64,000 bases of DNA from Alphaproteobacteria bacterium. Lineage in GTDB: Bacteria; Pseudomonadota; Alphaproteobacteria; UBA8366. Location of the stretch: NCBI GenBank assembly GCA_021774335.1, contig JAJFJD010000001.1, forward strand, positions 248,001 through 312,000. Reading direction: 5' to 3'. Below are positions 43,648 to 52,328 of the stretch, piece by piece. How positions within the stretch are numbered: the stretch's first letter is position 1; each line of letters opens with the position of its first letter. The translations under genes were made by a program, and so were the position numbers. The notes beneath the pieces were generated by a model. It was not told where the DNA came from and did no database searches. It was given only the letters and a program-made list of their open reading frames with translations.

Positions 43648-44790
43648 ATGACCGGTTTTCGCCATACGTTTTCCATTATTACCAAGGCGTTGAACGTCGA
43701 TCCGGCCGCTGACGATAGCGACGGGTTGGCGGCGGATCTCTCTGACCCGGACCTGGATTGGTCGCTTCTGCTTCGCCTGGCCGACCAGGAACATGTGACC
43801 GGCGCGTTTGCGGTAGCACTGCGCCGGCGAGATCTCTTCGACGGCCTTCCTCGTGAGGCCCAGCAGGCATTGCGCCGTCGCTACTTCATGGGCCAGGAGA
43901 TCAACACGCGGATCAAGAGCGAAGCCGAGGAAGTCGTCGGTTTGCTCAACTCGGTTGGATGTACGCCAATGATCCTGAAGGGCGGCCTCTTTCTCTTCGA
44001 AACGCCACCGGATGGGATCGGCGGACGCGTCCTTCGGGACCTCGACATGGTCGTGCCGCTTGCCGACCTCGAAGCCTGCGTCGACGTCATGCAAGCTGCA
44101 GGATACGAGCCCAAGGACGCGGAAGAGCGTTGGACCTACCATTACCGTCCGCTCCACCATAAGGAACGGATGGTTCCGGTTGAGCTTCACATTCAAGCGG
44201 GCGAACAGCGCCATTTCATCAATGCCGAGGAGGCATGGGCGCATGCGGTTCCGGTGGATGTTGACGGCCTAAAAATGGTCGCGCTCTCGCCCGAACACCG
44301 TGTCATGCACAATATCTTCAATTCCGAAATTCAGGACACAGGGTTTTTGCTGGGCGAGGTCTGTCTGCGCCAACTCATAGATTTGGCCGCGATCTGTGTC
44401 CGGTATGAAGACACGCTGGATTGGCATTCGATCGACCGCCACTTGCAAGCCCATGGCATGGGCCGGGCTTTCCGGGCGCGTCTGCTATTGGTTCGCGAAC
44501 TGCTGGGAGGGCCGGTTCCCGAGGATTTGGACACGAATACCTTGAGCGCCCGTTTTCATCTCAAACACTGCCTGATCCAGCAAAAATCGCCGCGCCTGAC
44601 CTATCTGACGCGCTGGGTCGCGGGCGTCACCGCCCCCCTGAAACCGCATCATCTCGATCTTACCTACGAATGCGGCACGCGCGGCTTCCGCATGCACGCC
44701 CACCGGATCAAACACATCTTCAAGGTCATCAGCCAGCACCGGGGCGGCATTCGGGAATCGCTGGCCAAATACGGTCAGTCAATGCAATGA
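43648..44790 (+). CDS. NTP_transf_5-family nucleotidyltransferase-like protein
   Basis: A 380-residue protein of the uncharacterised nucleotidyltransferase family found beside HprK-like kinases and PqqD proteins in lasso-peptide and polysaccharide clusters. The active-site pattern is present: MILKGGLFLFE near 109-119 and RVLRDLDMVVPL near 128-139, giving the DxD metal motif, then VPVELHIQAG near 176. A helical C-terminal half follows. No strong ribosome site precedes the ATG. The stop overlaps the kinase start (ATGA). Confidence 0.82.
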   Translation: MTGFRHTFSIITKALNVDPAADDSDGLAADLSDPDLDWSLLLRLADQEHVTGAFAVALRRRDLFDGLPREAQQALRRRYFMGQEINTRIKSEAEEVVGLLNSVGCTPMILKGGLFLFETPPDGIGGRVLRDLDMVVPLADLEACVDVMQAAGYEPKDAEERWTYHYRPLHHKERMVPVELHIQAGEQRHFINAEEAWAHAVPVDVDGLKMVALSPEHRVMHNIFNSEIQDTGFLLGEVCLRQLIDLAAICVRYEDTLDWHSIDRHLQAHGMGRAFRARLLLVRELLGGPVPEDLDTNTLSARFHLKHCLIQQKSPRLTYLTRWVAGVTAPLKPHHLDLTYECGTRGFRMHAHRIKHIFKVISQHRGGIRESLAKYGQSMQ

Positions 44791-45869
44791 GCACCGACAG
44801 CGCCGCCACCCTGCCGGCCCAGGAAATCGAGATCGCGGACGCGATCGACAAATTGGACGACACGTTCACAGGCGTGGCCAGCCGGCCGCCGAATTCGATC
44901 GTGGAGATGGACTATCGGATCGCGGGATTCCCGGTCCGACTGCGCATTGTCGGTGATGATCTGGCGGCCGACATCGATCGGTCGCTATGCCATTTGCGCG
45001 TACCGGACGGCATCGACCCCGCCCTGACGGTCGAGGTCTGGGACGAAGAAGTGGCCGGCCCGGCCTTCTGGACCCGGTGGCCGGAAGAGGTCGATTTCTA
45101 CGGCAATGTCTCGGTAACGCCCGACGCCCGATATGTCCTGCACCAACGCGAATCGACGGTCATGCTGTTGGATCGTCAAGCGAACCGCATTACCGGCTGC
45201 GTCCGGAAGCGATCGCTGCTGTTCCTCGATGAGCGGGCGCGGCCGTTTCATCGCCTTTTGTCGATCTGGCTGGACGATCAGGACGTGCAGTTCATCCACG
45301 CGGCCCTGGCAATCGCCGAGAACGAAGGCATGCTCTTCGTGGGCAGCGGCGGGTCCGGCAAGAGCACGTCGTCGGTCGCCAGCTTCCTGGAAGGCTTCCA
45401 CTTCCTGAGTGATGATTTCGTCGCCTTGGCGCAGACGGAGACCGGCCAGATGATCGGTCATTCGCTCTACGCGACCTGCCTGATCGCGAACGACCATATC
45501 AGCCGGTTCCCAGCGCTCGCCGAGATAGCGCACAAACCGAACCACGACATAGAGCACAAATCCGTCGCGTATCTGTCAGATCACCCGAGCGGACGGTTTG
45601 CCCGGGAAACACCGATTTCTGCGGTGATTCTGCCGCGGGTGGTCGACCAGCCCCGGACCACCTATCGGCCCGCAAAATCGATGGAAGCCATGCTCGCGCT
45701 CGCACCAAGCTCGATCATCATCCTGCCGGGCGCGGCGCCAAGGTCGCTGGACAAACTGGGCGACCTGGTAACAACGGTGCCGGCCTTCTGGCTGGAGCTT
45801 GGTCACGACGTCGGCGAGATCGGCCCCACCGTCCGGCGCATCAGCCGCGAGGTCGCCGGCAATGCATAG
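44787..45869 (+). CDS. HprK-like serine kinase
   Basis: A 360-residue protein. About 180 residues of N-terminal domain lead to a kinase module with the P-loop GSGGSGKST at 186-194 and FHFLSDDFVALA near 204-215, matching the LVADD motif of HPr kinase/phosphorylase. No HPr gene is nearby. Related orphan kinases in lasso-peptide clusters phosphorylate a serine of the precursor peptide. Overlaps between genes on both sides (4 and 8 bases) tie it to the cluster. ATG 44787 is used; longer readings lie in the preceding gene. Confidence 0.83.
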   Translation: MSTDSAATLPAQEIEIADAIDKLDDTFTGVASRPPNSIVEMDYRIAGFPVRLRIVGDDLAADIDRSLCHLRVPDGIDPALTVEVWDEEVAGPAFWTRWPEEVDFYGNVSVTPDARYVLHQRESTVMLLDRQANRITGCVRKRSLLFLDERARPFHRLLSIWLDDQDVQFIHAALAIAENEGMLFVGSGGSGKSTSSVASFLEGFHFLSDDFVALAQTETGQMIGHSLYATCLIANDHISRFPALAEIAHKPNHDIEHKSVAYLSDHPSGRFARETPISAVILPRVVDQPRTTYRPAKSMEAMLALAPSSIIILPGAAPRSLDKLGDLVTTVPAFWLELGHDVGEIGPTVRRISREVAGNA

Positions 45870-47049
45870 CGGCAAGCCCATTCGACTGCTCTACTGGACC
45901 GAGTTCTTCTGGCCCACGATCGGCGGTGTCGAAACCCTCGCGGCCCAGGTTATCCCCGTCCTCAAAAAACGGGGCTACGACATCACGGTGGTGACGACCC
46001 AGCAGTTCGATTACCCCGAACACGAAATCCTCGACGAAACGACCATCCACCGCCTGCCGTTTCATGAGGTTCTCCGCAGCCGCGACCCCGAAGCGTTTAT
46101 CAGACTACGGCGAAGAATCGGGTCGATCCGGGACGACGTCGCCCCCGACCTGATCCACGCGAACCTCTACGGCCCCAGTATCGCTTTGCATCTTGAAAGC
46201 AACAGGCGGGCACCGATCCCGACGGTGGTCGCGATCCACGCGGATTTCTCGGAATCGGGCGGGATGGGCGGCATCGTCCACCGCGCCTTCGACGAAGCAG
46301 CATGGGTCACCGCCGTGTCGGACGCCACCCTGGGCGACATCCGATCGATGTTCCCCGAGATACAGGACAAGTCGTCCCGCATCTACAATGGGCTGACCGC
46401 CGGCAACGCAAAACCGACGCCAATGCCCGCCGGGCCGCCGCATATATTGTGCATCGGCCGGCTCATCCGGGAAAAGGGCTTCGATGTCGCGCTAAATGCA
46501 TTCGCCAATGTCCGCGAAAGCTTTCCGGACGCCCGGCTCACGGTCGCGGGCGACGGGCCGGAAAGGCCGGCGCTCGAAGAACAGGCTAGGAGCCTTGGGC
46601 TCGAAGGCTCGGTGACATTCCCCGGCTGGGTGGAGCCGGACTCGGTCTTCGACCTGATCAGCCGGTCAACCGTCATGGCGATCCCCTCGCGCTGGCGCGA
46701 ACCCTTCGGCCTCGTCGCGATCGAGGCCGCGCTCATGGCGCGACCCGTGGTCGCGGCCCGGACCGGTGGCCTGGCGGAGGTCGTGATCGACGGAAAGACC
46801 GGATACCTCGTCGGCAAAGAGAACCCGTTGGCGCTCGCCGAAAGGCTCAAACTCCTGCTCTCGCAGCCCCGTCTTGCCGAGGGCCTTGGTCAGGCTGCGC
46901 GCAAGGACACAATCGAGCGGTTCAGCATCGATGCCAATGTGGACGCCTATGACGCGCTGTATCGCCGGGTGCTGGACAGTTCCTTGGATCAATCGGCCGT
47001 CCCGCAGAATGCGATGACGGGGACGAACCAGCCTCCCCCATCAGCTTGA
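45862..47049 (+). CDS. Family 4 glycosyltransferase
   Basis: A 395-residue GT-B fold, retaining glycosyltransferase. WTEFFWPTIGGVETLAAQVIPVL near 10-32 is the acceptor-domain glycine loop; ILCIGRLIREKGFDVAL near 193 starts the donor domain; and the nucleotide-sugar site is REPFGLVAIEAALMARPVVA near 279-298, with the E-x7-E arrangement. It overlaps the HprK-like gene by 8 bases. Donor and acceptor unknown; the setting suggests modification of a peptide, lipid or polysaccharide. Confidence 0.9.
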   Translation: MHSGKPIRLLYWTEFFWPTIGGVETLAAQVIPVLKKRGYDITVVTTQQFDYPEHEILDETTIHRLPFHEVLRSRDPEAFIRLRRRIGSIRDDVAPDLIHANLYGPSIALHLESNRRAPIPTVVAIHADFSESGGMGGIVHRAFDEAAWVTAVSDATLGDIRSMFPEIQDKSSRIYNGLTAGNAKPTPMPAGPPHILCIGRLIREKGFDVALNAFANVRESFPDARLTVAGDGPERPALEEQARSLGLEGSVTFPGWVEPDSVFDLISRSTVMAIPSRWREPFGLVAIEAALMARPVVAARTGGLAEVVIDGKTGYLVGKENPLALAERLKLLLSQPRLAEGLGQAARKDTIERFSIDANVDAYDALYRRVLDSSLDQSAVPQNAMTGTNQPPPSA

Positions 47050-47086
47050 TGAATTTACCAATTCAACAAATAGAAAAAGAAACAAC

Positions 47087-47503
47087 ATGCACAAGCTCCT
47101 CAAACCCAACACAGCAGAAGTCGCCGCCAAGGAAGTCGACGGCGAAGCGGTTCTGATCAACCTTTCCAACGGCATGTATTACAGCATGGACCTCGTCGGC
47201 GGCTTCATCTGGTCCCTGATTGAAAACGGGAACGACCTGGATACGATCGTCGACGCCGTCGCCAACCGCTACGGCATCGAAAAATCCGTGGCCGCGGCGG
47301 ATGTGGAAACCCTGACCAAGCAACTCGTCGAGGAAAGGCTCGCGCTGCCGAACGATGAAGGCGCGGCAGCCAACCCGGCCATCCCGGAGAACGCACCCGA
47401 CGGGGACGCCTATTCTGCGCCGCAGCTCAACAAATTCGACGACATGGTCGACCTCTTTGCGCTGGATCCGCCGCTTCCCGAGCTTTCGTCACTCAAGCCG
47501 TAG
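47087..47503 (+). CDS. PqqD-like peptide-recognition protein with YxxPxL tail
   Basis: A 138-residue protein, longer than the roughly 90 residues of PqqD. Residues 1-86 form the winged-helix RRE fold (AVLINLSNGMYYSMDLVGGFIWSLIE, then LTKQLVEERLAL). A linker rich in Ala, Pro and Asn (87-107) leads to a tail beginning YSAPQLNKFDDMVDLF (109-124) and ending PLPELSSLKP. Tyr109, Pro112 and Leu114 match the YxxPxL motif of lasso-peptide leaders, which PqqD-fold B1 proteins bind. Ser134-Ser135 are possible kinase targets. No radical SAM gene is present. Confidence 0.82.
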   Translation: MHKLLKPNTAEVAAKEVDGEAVLINLSNGMYYSMDLVGGFIWSLIENGNDLDTIVDAVANRYGIEKSVAAADVETLTKQLVEERLALPNDEGAAANPAIPENAPDGDAYSAPQLNKFDDMVDLFALDPPLPELSSLKP

Positions 47504-47519
47504 AGCAGGCAGGTTCGAT

Positions 47520-48224
47520 ATGTCGGCCGACCCCGTCGTGAGTTGCGTGATCCCGGTGTTCAATGGCGAACGGTTCATCGCCGATTGCCTTGAGAGCGTG
47601 CTGCAACAAACCTACAGCCCGATGGAAGTCATCGTCGTGAACGACGGATCGACCGACGGCACCAAGGCGATTCTCGACGGATATGGTGCCCTAATCTCAG
47701 TGATCGATCAGCCGAACGCCGGCGTGAAAGCCGCCCGAAACCGTGGCATGGCGGCGGCGGCGGGCGCCATCATCGCCTTTCAGGATGCCGACGATTTGTG
47801 GGTGCCGGAGAAAACCGAGTTGCAGGTCGACCGGCTGACCCGCAATCCGGGGGCGGGACTCTGCACGTGCATGATCGAAAATTTCTGGGAAGTCGAACTG
47901 GCCCACGAAGCAGAGCAACTGCGCGGGACCGAGCATGACGGCGCCCGCCTGACGACCTTGCAGGGGATGCTGCTCCGCCGGGACGCTTTCGATCGCATCG
48001 GCGGGTTCGGTACCGATTCCGGTCAAAACGACGAAACGGCGGGCTTGCTGTTCCATGCCAAGGCCGCGGGCGTGCCGGTCGAGCATGTCGATCAGGTGCT
48101 CGTCCGGCGGCGAATTCATGGGAACAACATGAGCCGCCAACAAGACGAAGGGCTGCGGACAGATTTGCTCAAATTGGCGGAAGCGGCCATCGCGCGCCGC
48201 CGAGCGTCAAATGCCAAACCCTGA
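47520..48224 (+). CDS. Family 2 glycosyltransferase
   Basis: A 234-residue GT-A fold enzyme. SCVIPVFNGERFIADCLESVLQQTY near 8-32 and VNDGSTDGT near 41-49 form the nucleotide-binding part; AARNRGMAAAAG and FQDADDLWVPEK near 89-100 contain the DxD-type metal site. It is short, with no membrane segment, and ends soon after the catalytic domain. It starts 16 bases after the PqqD stop and overlaps the next gene by 14 bases. Confidence 0.9.
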   Translation: MSADPVVSCVIPVFNGERFIADCLESVLQQTYSPMEVIVVNDGSTDGTKAILDGYGALISVIDQPNAGVKAARNRGMAAAAGAIIAFQDADDLWVPEKTELQVDRLTRNPGAGLCTCMIENFWEVELAHEAEQLRGTEHDGARLTTLQGMLLRRDAFDRIGGFGTDSGQNDETAGLLFHAKAAGVPVEHVDQVLVRRRIHGNNMSRQQDEGLRTDLLKLAEAAIARRRASNAKP

Positions 48225-49470
48225 CGATTTCGATGACCCGGTAGCGGAGATCAAGTCCGCGCTTGCCATCGTCCGGCCGGATCAAATCCGAACGCTGCTG
48301 TTGCGCGCCTGTGTGTGCGGCCCCGAGGCGGCGGCGGCGGCATGGCAAGACTTCCAGCAGCGCGTGGGAGACATAAAGCAGTTTTTCGAGACGGACATGA
48401 CGGGTCTCAAGGGGCTGCTGCCCATCGTCTACGGCGCCGCGCGCCGCAATAATTTTGCGCTCGAAAAAGAGCTTCAGTCCTATCTGCGGGTCGCCACCGT
48501 ACGCGAGGACTTGCGCAGTACTGTCATTCGAGAAATCCACACCGGCATTCTGGGGGCATTGACCGAGGCGAGTATCCCGGTTGTCGCCCTCCGGGGTGGC
48601 GCCTTGGCGGATACCGCATACCAGACACCGGTCGAGCGGCATTGTCATGCGCTTCATCTGCTCGTCCGTCCGGACGCGTTGACCGCTGCCGGTAAAGCCT
48701 TGCGCGGCTGCGATTTCGCGCCCGCGCGGCTGCCCGAGGCCGCACCCGGCGCGCGCCAAGGTTTCCGGCACAGGGACGGATTGCCGCTTGTGGTCCATGC
48801 GGCGCTGTATGACGCCCCGATCTATCAGGACGATGCGGAGGCACTCTGGTCGGCAAGCCTGCCCGCGGAGATCGCCGGCGTTCCGGTGCGCGTCCCCTCA
48901 CCGACCCATCACTTGATCTACATCCTGACCGCCGCCTTCCACGAGCGCACGCGGGGGCATTTGCGATGGGCATGCGACGCCATGCTGCTGATCAACGGGG
49001 CGCCCGGCATCGATTGGCCCGAATTCAGCCGCATGGTGAAGAGCGCCCGGCTCGAACTTCCCATCGACACGATGTTGCGGTTCCTAGTGGAACAATTGGA
49101 TGCGCCGGTGCCTCACGGGGTGCTCACCGCGCTCGACAAAAGTCCTAGTTGGACGAACCGCCGATCGCTCGAGGCAGCCTTGTCCGGCGCCGTTGGCGGC
49201 ATATCGACACTGCGCGAGATTTGGCGCCGCCGGATGCAAAGTAAACGCGGGCACCGGGCCTTACTCCGCTTTCTATTCCTGCCGTCCACCGATTTCCTGT
49301 TGTTCCGCTTTGGCCCGCGCGCCAAGGCCTTGTTGCCGATCCGCTACGCCTATCGCCCCGCCGCCTATGTGGGGCAGCGGCTGTTCTGGCGAATATCGGG
49401 ATTGCCCGTGTTCGGCCGGCTGACTCATAGCGGAAAGGTCGCCGCGGCCATCGCGAAGACGCGGACGTAG
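48211..49470 (+). CDS. Degenerate NTP_transf_5-like protein
   Basis: A 419-residue protein related in layout to the one at 43648-44790. [20 protein letters not shown] near 129 aligns with the LKGG region of that copy. Where the first copy has RDLDMVVP, this one reads [12 protein letters not shown]: both metal-binding Asp are replaced. The middle ([31 protein letters not shown]) keeps the family helix pattern. It is therefore likely to lack nucleotidyl transfer or to use other residues, perhaps acting as a partner of the first copy. Last gene of the overlapping cluster. Confidence 0.7.
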   Translation: MPNPDDFDDPVAEIKSALAIVRPDQIRTLLLRACVCGPEAAAAAWQDFQQRVGDIKQFFETDMTGLKGLLPIVYGAARRNNFALEKELQSYLRVATVREDLRSTVIREIHTGILGALTEASIPVVALRGGALADTAYQTPVERHCHALHLLVRPDALTAAGKALRGCDFAPARLPEAAPGARQGFRHRDGLPLVVHAALYDAPIYQDDAEALWSASLPAEIAGVPVRVPSPTHHLIYILTAAFHERTRGHLRWACDAMLLINGAPGIDWPEFSRMVKSARLELPIDTMLRFLVEQLDAPVPHGVLTALDKSPSWTNRRSLEAALSGAVGGISTLREIWRRRMQSKRGHRALLRFLFLPSTDFLLFRFGPRAKALLPIRYAYRPAAYVGQRLFWRISGLPVFGRLTHSGKVAAAIAKTRT

Positions 49471-49612
49471 GTGACGTCCGTAACGAAGAATCCAACCATG
49501 CCCGCCGCGCCGGTGACCCACGCATAGACCGGTTGCATTTAACCATCCGACTGATCTACAACGTCGCTCCCGCGGCGATGGTCGGCGCGGGCAAACAATT
49601 TGGAGGTGCGTC

Positions 49613-49854
49613 ATGCCAAACCACCGCAACGACTACGACGAACCTTCCTTTCGAGCGCACGAGCAAGCGTAGGAAAGGGTTCCCGTCCGAAACCAGGGTC
49701 AAACGCGGGTATCGCGTTGTCCATGGAGACAAGGAACTTGTCGAAAAACTTGGCCGAAACGATCTCTGCCCCTGCGGTTCCGGGAGGCGGTTTCAAGCGC
49801 TGTTGCCTCAAGACCCGTCGATATGACGGAAGCCTCAGGGACGACTACTTTTAG
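49613..49854 (+). pseudogene. SEC-C motif small protein, twice frameshifted
   Basis: A perfect ribosome site (GGAGGTG) precedes ATG 49613, but this frame stops at 49670-49672 after 19 codons ([19 protein letters not shown]). The next frame then reads [20 protein letters not shown] and [13 protein letters not shown], the SEC-C zinc motif. The motif's end, [19 protein letters not shown], lies in the third frame, ending at 49854. Joined, the three pieces make a sensible small protein of about 80 residues. So either two indels broke the gene, or the assembly has two errors here. Confidence 0.7.
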
Positions 49855-49892
49855 GGATGGATGACAGGCTGAATCAGCGCTGATCTGTCGAA

Positions 49893-49927
49893 GCGCCTGC
49901 ATTGCTGCCGTTCGGTGATGCAGGCGC
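49893..49927. repeat. Perfect 10-bp stem-loop between convergent genes
   Basis: GCGCCTGCAT (49893-49902) and ATGCAGGCGC (49918-49927) form a hairpin with a 15-base loop between the SEC-C remnant and the convergent secreted-protein gene. It lacks a T tract but may serve as a terminator in both directions. A 12-bp palindrome ATCAGCGCTGAT (49873-49884) lies alongside. Confidence 0.5.
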
Positions 49928-49938
49928 ATCCTACGCGA

Positions 49939-50505
49939 CTAAGAACGGATGCGCCGAATCTCTTTGATCATCTGCAGGGCATCGGTGACGGCATCTCCGG
50001 AACCAGAATTCGTCAGAATCGTGAAGGTAACGGTCAGATCATCGATCACGATCGCCCCTTGGGTTAGGTAGCGATACCCACCCGGTTCGGGGTTTCGATC
50101 GGTTGCCGAGAAATAGTAGCCCTTGCCCAACCGGCCCGAGAATGGCCGTACTGGCAATTCCTGTTCGATCGCAGATGACGCGGCTTTGCCCGCAGACGCC
50201 TCCACTATCGACTTCGCGCTACGGACGCGGGCTTCGTCGCTCTTTTTGTTCACGTGCCAGATCGGGGTGATCAACACCTGAAATTTTGACGAATCCGCCG
50301 TCCGAAAGACAATTGTCGGCGGTGATTCGCCCCGCGGTTGATGTATCGAATCCGCCCACTCCGCCGGAACAGCAACAGCGATCGCCCCATGCCCCGGCAG
50401 GACATAGCGATTGCTCTTCGCGAACGCGTCGGTCGGATGAGACACGCCTATCACGGTGAGAAGTAGAAGAATAACTGAAACGACGTACAGTTTACCGCGC
50501 AGCAT
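49939..50505 (-). CDS. Secreted protein of unknown function
   Basis: A 188-residue exported protein. The signal peptide covers about 1-29 (hydrophobic LYVVSVILLLLTVIGVS, cleavage near DAFAKS). The mature part has alternating strands: GAIAVAVPAEWADSI, IVFRTADSSKFQVLITPIW, GYYFSATDR and LTVTFTILTNSG, then a C-terminal helix DALQMIKEIRRI. This resembles PsbP-like or DUF1795-type folds that pair a strand-rich core with a late helix, but I cannot place it in a family. Single gene, divergent from the DsbA-like gene. Confidence 0.75.
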   Translation of the reverse strand: MLRGKLYVVSVILLLLTVIGVSHPTDAFAKSNRYVLPGHGAIAVAVPAEWADSIHQPRGESPPTIVFRTADSSKFQVLITPIWHVNKKSDEARVRSAKSIVEASAGKAASSAIEQELPVRPFSGRLGKGYYFSATDRNPEPGGYRYLTQGAIVIDDLTVTFTILTNSGSGDAVTDALQMIKEIRRIRS

Positions 50506-50752
50506 TCGAATACCCTGAAGTTGTCAGATGACAAACCAAGACCATTCGAGATTAGGGGCGGTTCGCTAACGAAAGTTTAAGACTAGCGCGATGAAAGAGG
50601 ACTGCGCAGCATCGTTGCCGCCGTTTCTGTCAGAGACGAATGGCGTCACGATTTATGGGACAGGGTGAACGGTAGCGGCCGGGCCATTAACAAAAACCGA
50701 AATCACCAACGATTGTGATGCGTGGGCCGCTCGACTGTGGCATCGAACAGGC

Positions 50753-51541
50753 ATGAAAATCGGCATTCCGCAAAATTACAAATTTTTGATCGCCGTTGCC
50801 GCCGCCCTGATCGCGGTCAACATCGTCATTTCGAACCGGTCGGCCGACGAATTCGAATTCGAAGCGCGTCGGAACCCCGCAGGATTTCGGAACTTGATCC
50901 TGTCCGGAAGCACGTCGCGCCCGAACCCAATGTCCGCACCGTTGGCAGGCCTTGAATTTGGAGTCCAGCAGCAGGGCGCTAAACCGGTCGCCGACATCTG
51001 TACGGCGCTGTTCAACGATCCCGCCGACCCGGCGGTTGGGGCGTCCGACGCGACGGTGACGATCGTCGAGTTCTTCGACTATCAGTGTCCGTATTGCCGG
51101 GTCGTGTCCGAGTATCTCGGCGACATTCAAGCGAACGACCCGCGCGTGCGCGTCATCTTCAAAGAGTGGCCGATTCTCGGACAGGCTTCCAACCACGCGG
51201 CGCGCGCGGCGCTGGCCGCTAAGCGGCAAAGCCAGTATGTGCGATTTCACGAGCGGTTGATGAACACGCGCGGCATTCCCAACGAGGCATTGTTCCGGTA
51301 TGTGGCGACCGAGGTCGGCATCGATCCGGACCGGCTGCTGCGCGATCTGAACTCGGCGGAGAGTGACGCCGCCCTGCGCAGAACCGACCACCTCGCCAAA
51401 CACCTTGGCTTTACCGGCATACCCTCTTTCGTCGTTGGCCGCACAATCGTGCAAGGCGCCATCACGCGCAGCGAATTGGAAAAGCTGATTGATTTGGAGG
51501 TGGAGAACGCTGCAGCCGCCGTTTGCCAGGGCAGTTCCTAA
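50753..51541 (+). CDS. DsbA-family thiol-disulfide oxidoreductase
   Basis: A 262-residue thioredoxin-fold protein held in the membrane or secreted by an N-terminal hydrophobic segment (about 10-26, FLIAVAAALIAVNIVIS). The active site is CPYC in VEFFDYQCPYCRVVSEYLGDI near 104-124. GIPSFVVGRTIVQGAITRSEL near 223-243 contains the conserved cis-Pro loop. The helical insert between them fits the Com1/DsbA-like group that acts in the periplasm. About 65 extra residues lie between anchor and fold. Confidence 0.9.
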   Translation: MKIGIPQNYKFLIAVAAALIAVNIVISNRSADEFEFEARRNPAGFRNLILSGSTSRPNPMSAPLAGLEFGVQQQGAKPVADICTALFNDPADPAVGASDATVTIVEFFDYQCPYCRVVSEYLGDIQANDPRVRVIFKEWPILGQASNHAARAALAAKRQSQYVRFHERLMNTRGIPNEALFRYVATEVGIDPDRLLRDLNSAESDAALRRTDHLAKHLGFTGIPSFVVGRTIVQGAITRSELEKLIDLEVENAAAAVCQGSS

Positions 51542-51563
51542 CGGGGTCTTTCGAGGGCCACCG

Positions 51564-52187
51564 CTACCCCACCTTTTTCGCCACGATAAACACCGCGATG
51601 CTCTTCTCCGGCTGCCATCGATGGTCGATCTCGAACCCGCCGGCGGTCAGGCTGTCCGCTAGTTCCTGCGCGGTAAAAAACCGGATCAAGGGTAACAGGC
51701 CTAAGAGATTCCCGATCGGCACGATGATCTTGAAGAATTTCATCTTGCCGCCGAGGCAGACCGTGCTGGTGACGAAGACGCCGCCGGGTTTCAGCAGCCC
51801 GTGAACCTTGGCGATCGCGGATTCCTTGTTTTTCAGCAGATGCAGGATGCTGTGGCCCATGACGGCGTCGAAGCTTTCGTCCGGGGCGCTGAACTCTTCG
51901 ATGGTCGACACCTCGAAGGTCACGTTCCCGACATTGCCCGCGTCGGCCTTGCCGCGGGCGATCTCGATCATCTTCGGCGAAATGTCGATCGCCTGGATAT
52001 GCTTCACATAAGGCGCATGGGCGATGGCGGTCGTCCCGGTCCCGCAGCCGAACTCCAGGACGTCCATATCGGGCCGCAGGTAGTAGCGCGTGACGTCCAG
52101 TTTCTTCTGATAGGCGGCTTCATCGCCTACCGGCTTCTTCGCATAGCCTTTGGCAATTCTGTCCCAAAACTTGCTCGGCTGACGCAT
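51564..52187 (-). CDS. Class I SAM-dependent methyltransferase
   Basis: A 207-residue small-molecule methyltransferase. MDVLEFGCGTGTTAIAHAPYV near 40-60 is motif I, IDISPKMIEIARGKA near 65 binds SAM, SFDAVMGHSILHLL near 103 is motif II, and LLKPGGVFVTSTVCLG near 128 is motif III. A hydrophobic stretch FFKIIVPIGNLLGLLPLIRFF follows and might contact membrane or a lipid substrate. ATG 52187 has GGAG six bases upstream; in-frame ATG 52205 is possible. Confidence 0.87.
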   Translation of the reverse strand: MRQPSKFWDRIAKGYAKKPVGDEAAYQKKLDVTRYYLRPDMDVLEFGCGTGTTAIAHAPYVKHIQAIDISPKMIEIARGKADAGNVGNVTFEVSTIEEFSAPDESFDAVMGHSILHLLKNKESAIAKVHGLLKPGGVFVTSTVCLGGKMKFFKIIVPIGNLLGLLPLIRFFTAQELADSLTAGGFEIDHRWQPEKSIAVFIVAKKVG

Positions 52188-52328
52188 CACACGCTCCACT
52201 TTCATCAAGTCACAGCCCAATACCGTTGACTGACTGTTGCCAGGGCATCGAGTTACGCTATTTTTAGGGTGGCGCATATCGAAAATATCCATCCCCGCGA
52301 AACCATCCCAACGGACCGAGCGAAACCC

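Noticed and set aside
44787-45869. True HPr kinase of a phosphotransferase system
   Set aside because: No HPr or EIIA gene adjoins, and the 180-residue N-terminal domain and neighbours differ from alphaproteobacterial hprK loci.
47087-47503. PQQ biosynthesis gene pqqD
   Set aside because: No pqqA, pqqB, pqqC or pqqE nearby, and the protein has a long tail absent from PqqD.
43648-49470. A complete lasso-peptide biosynthetic cluster
   Set aside because: No asparagine-synthetase-like cyclase, transglutaminase-like protease or classical precursor is present, so only the shared partner families are claimed.
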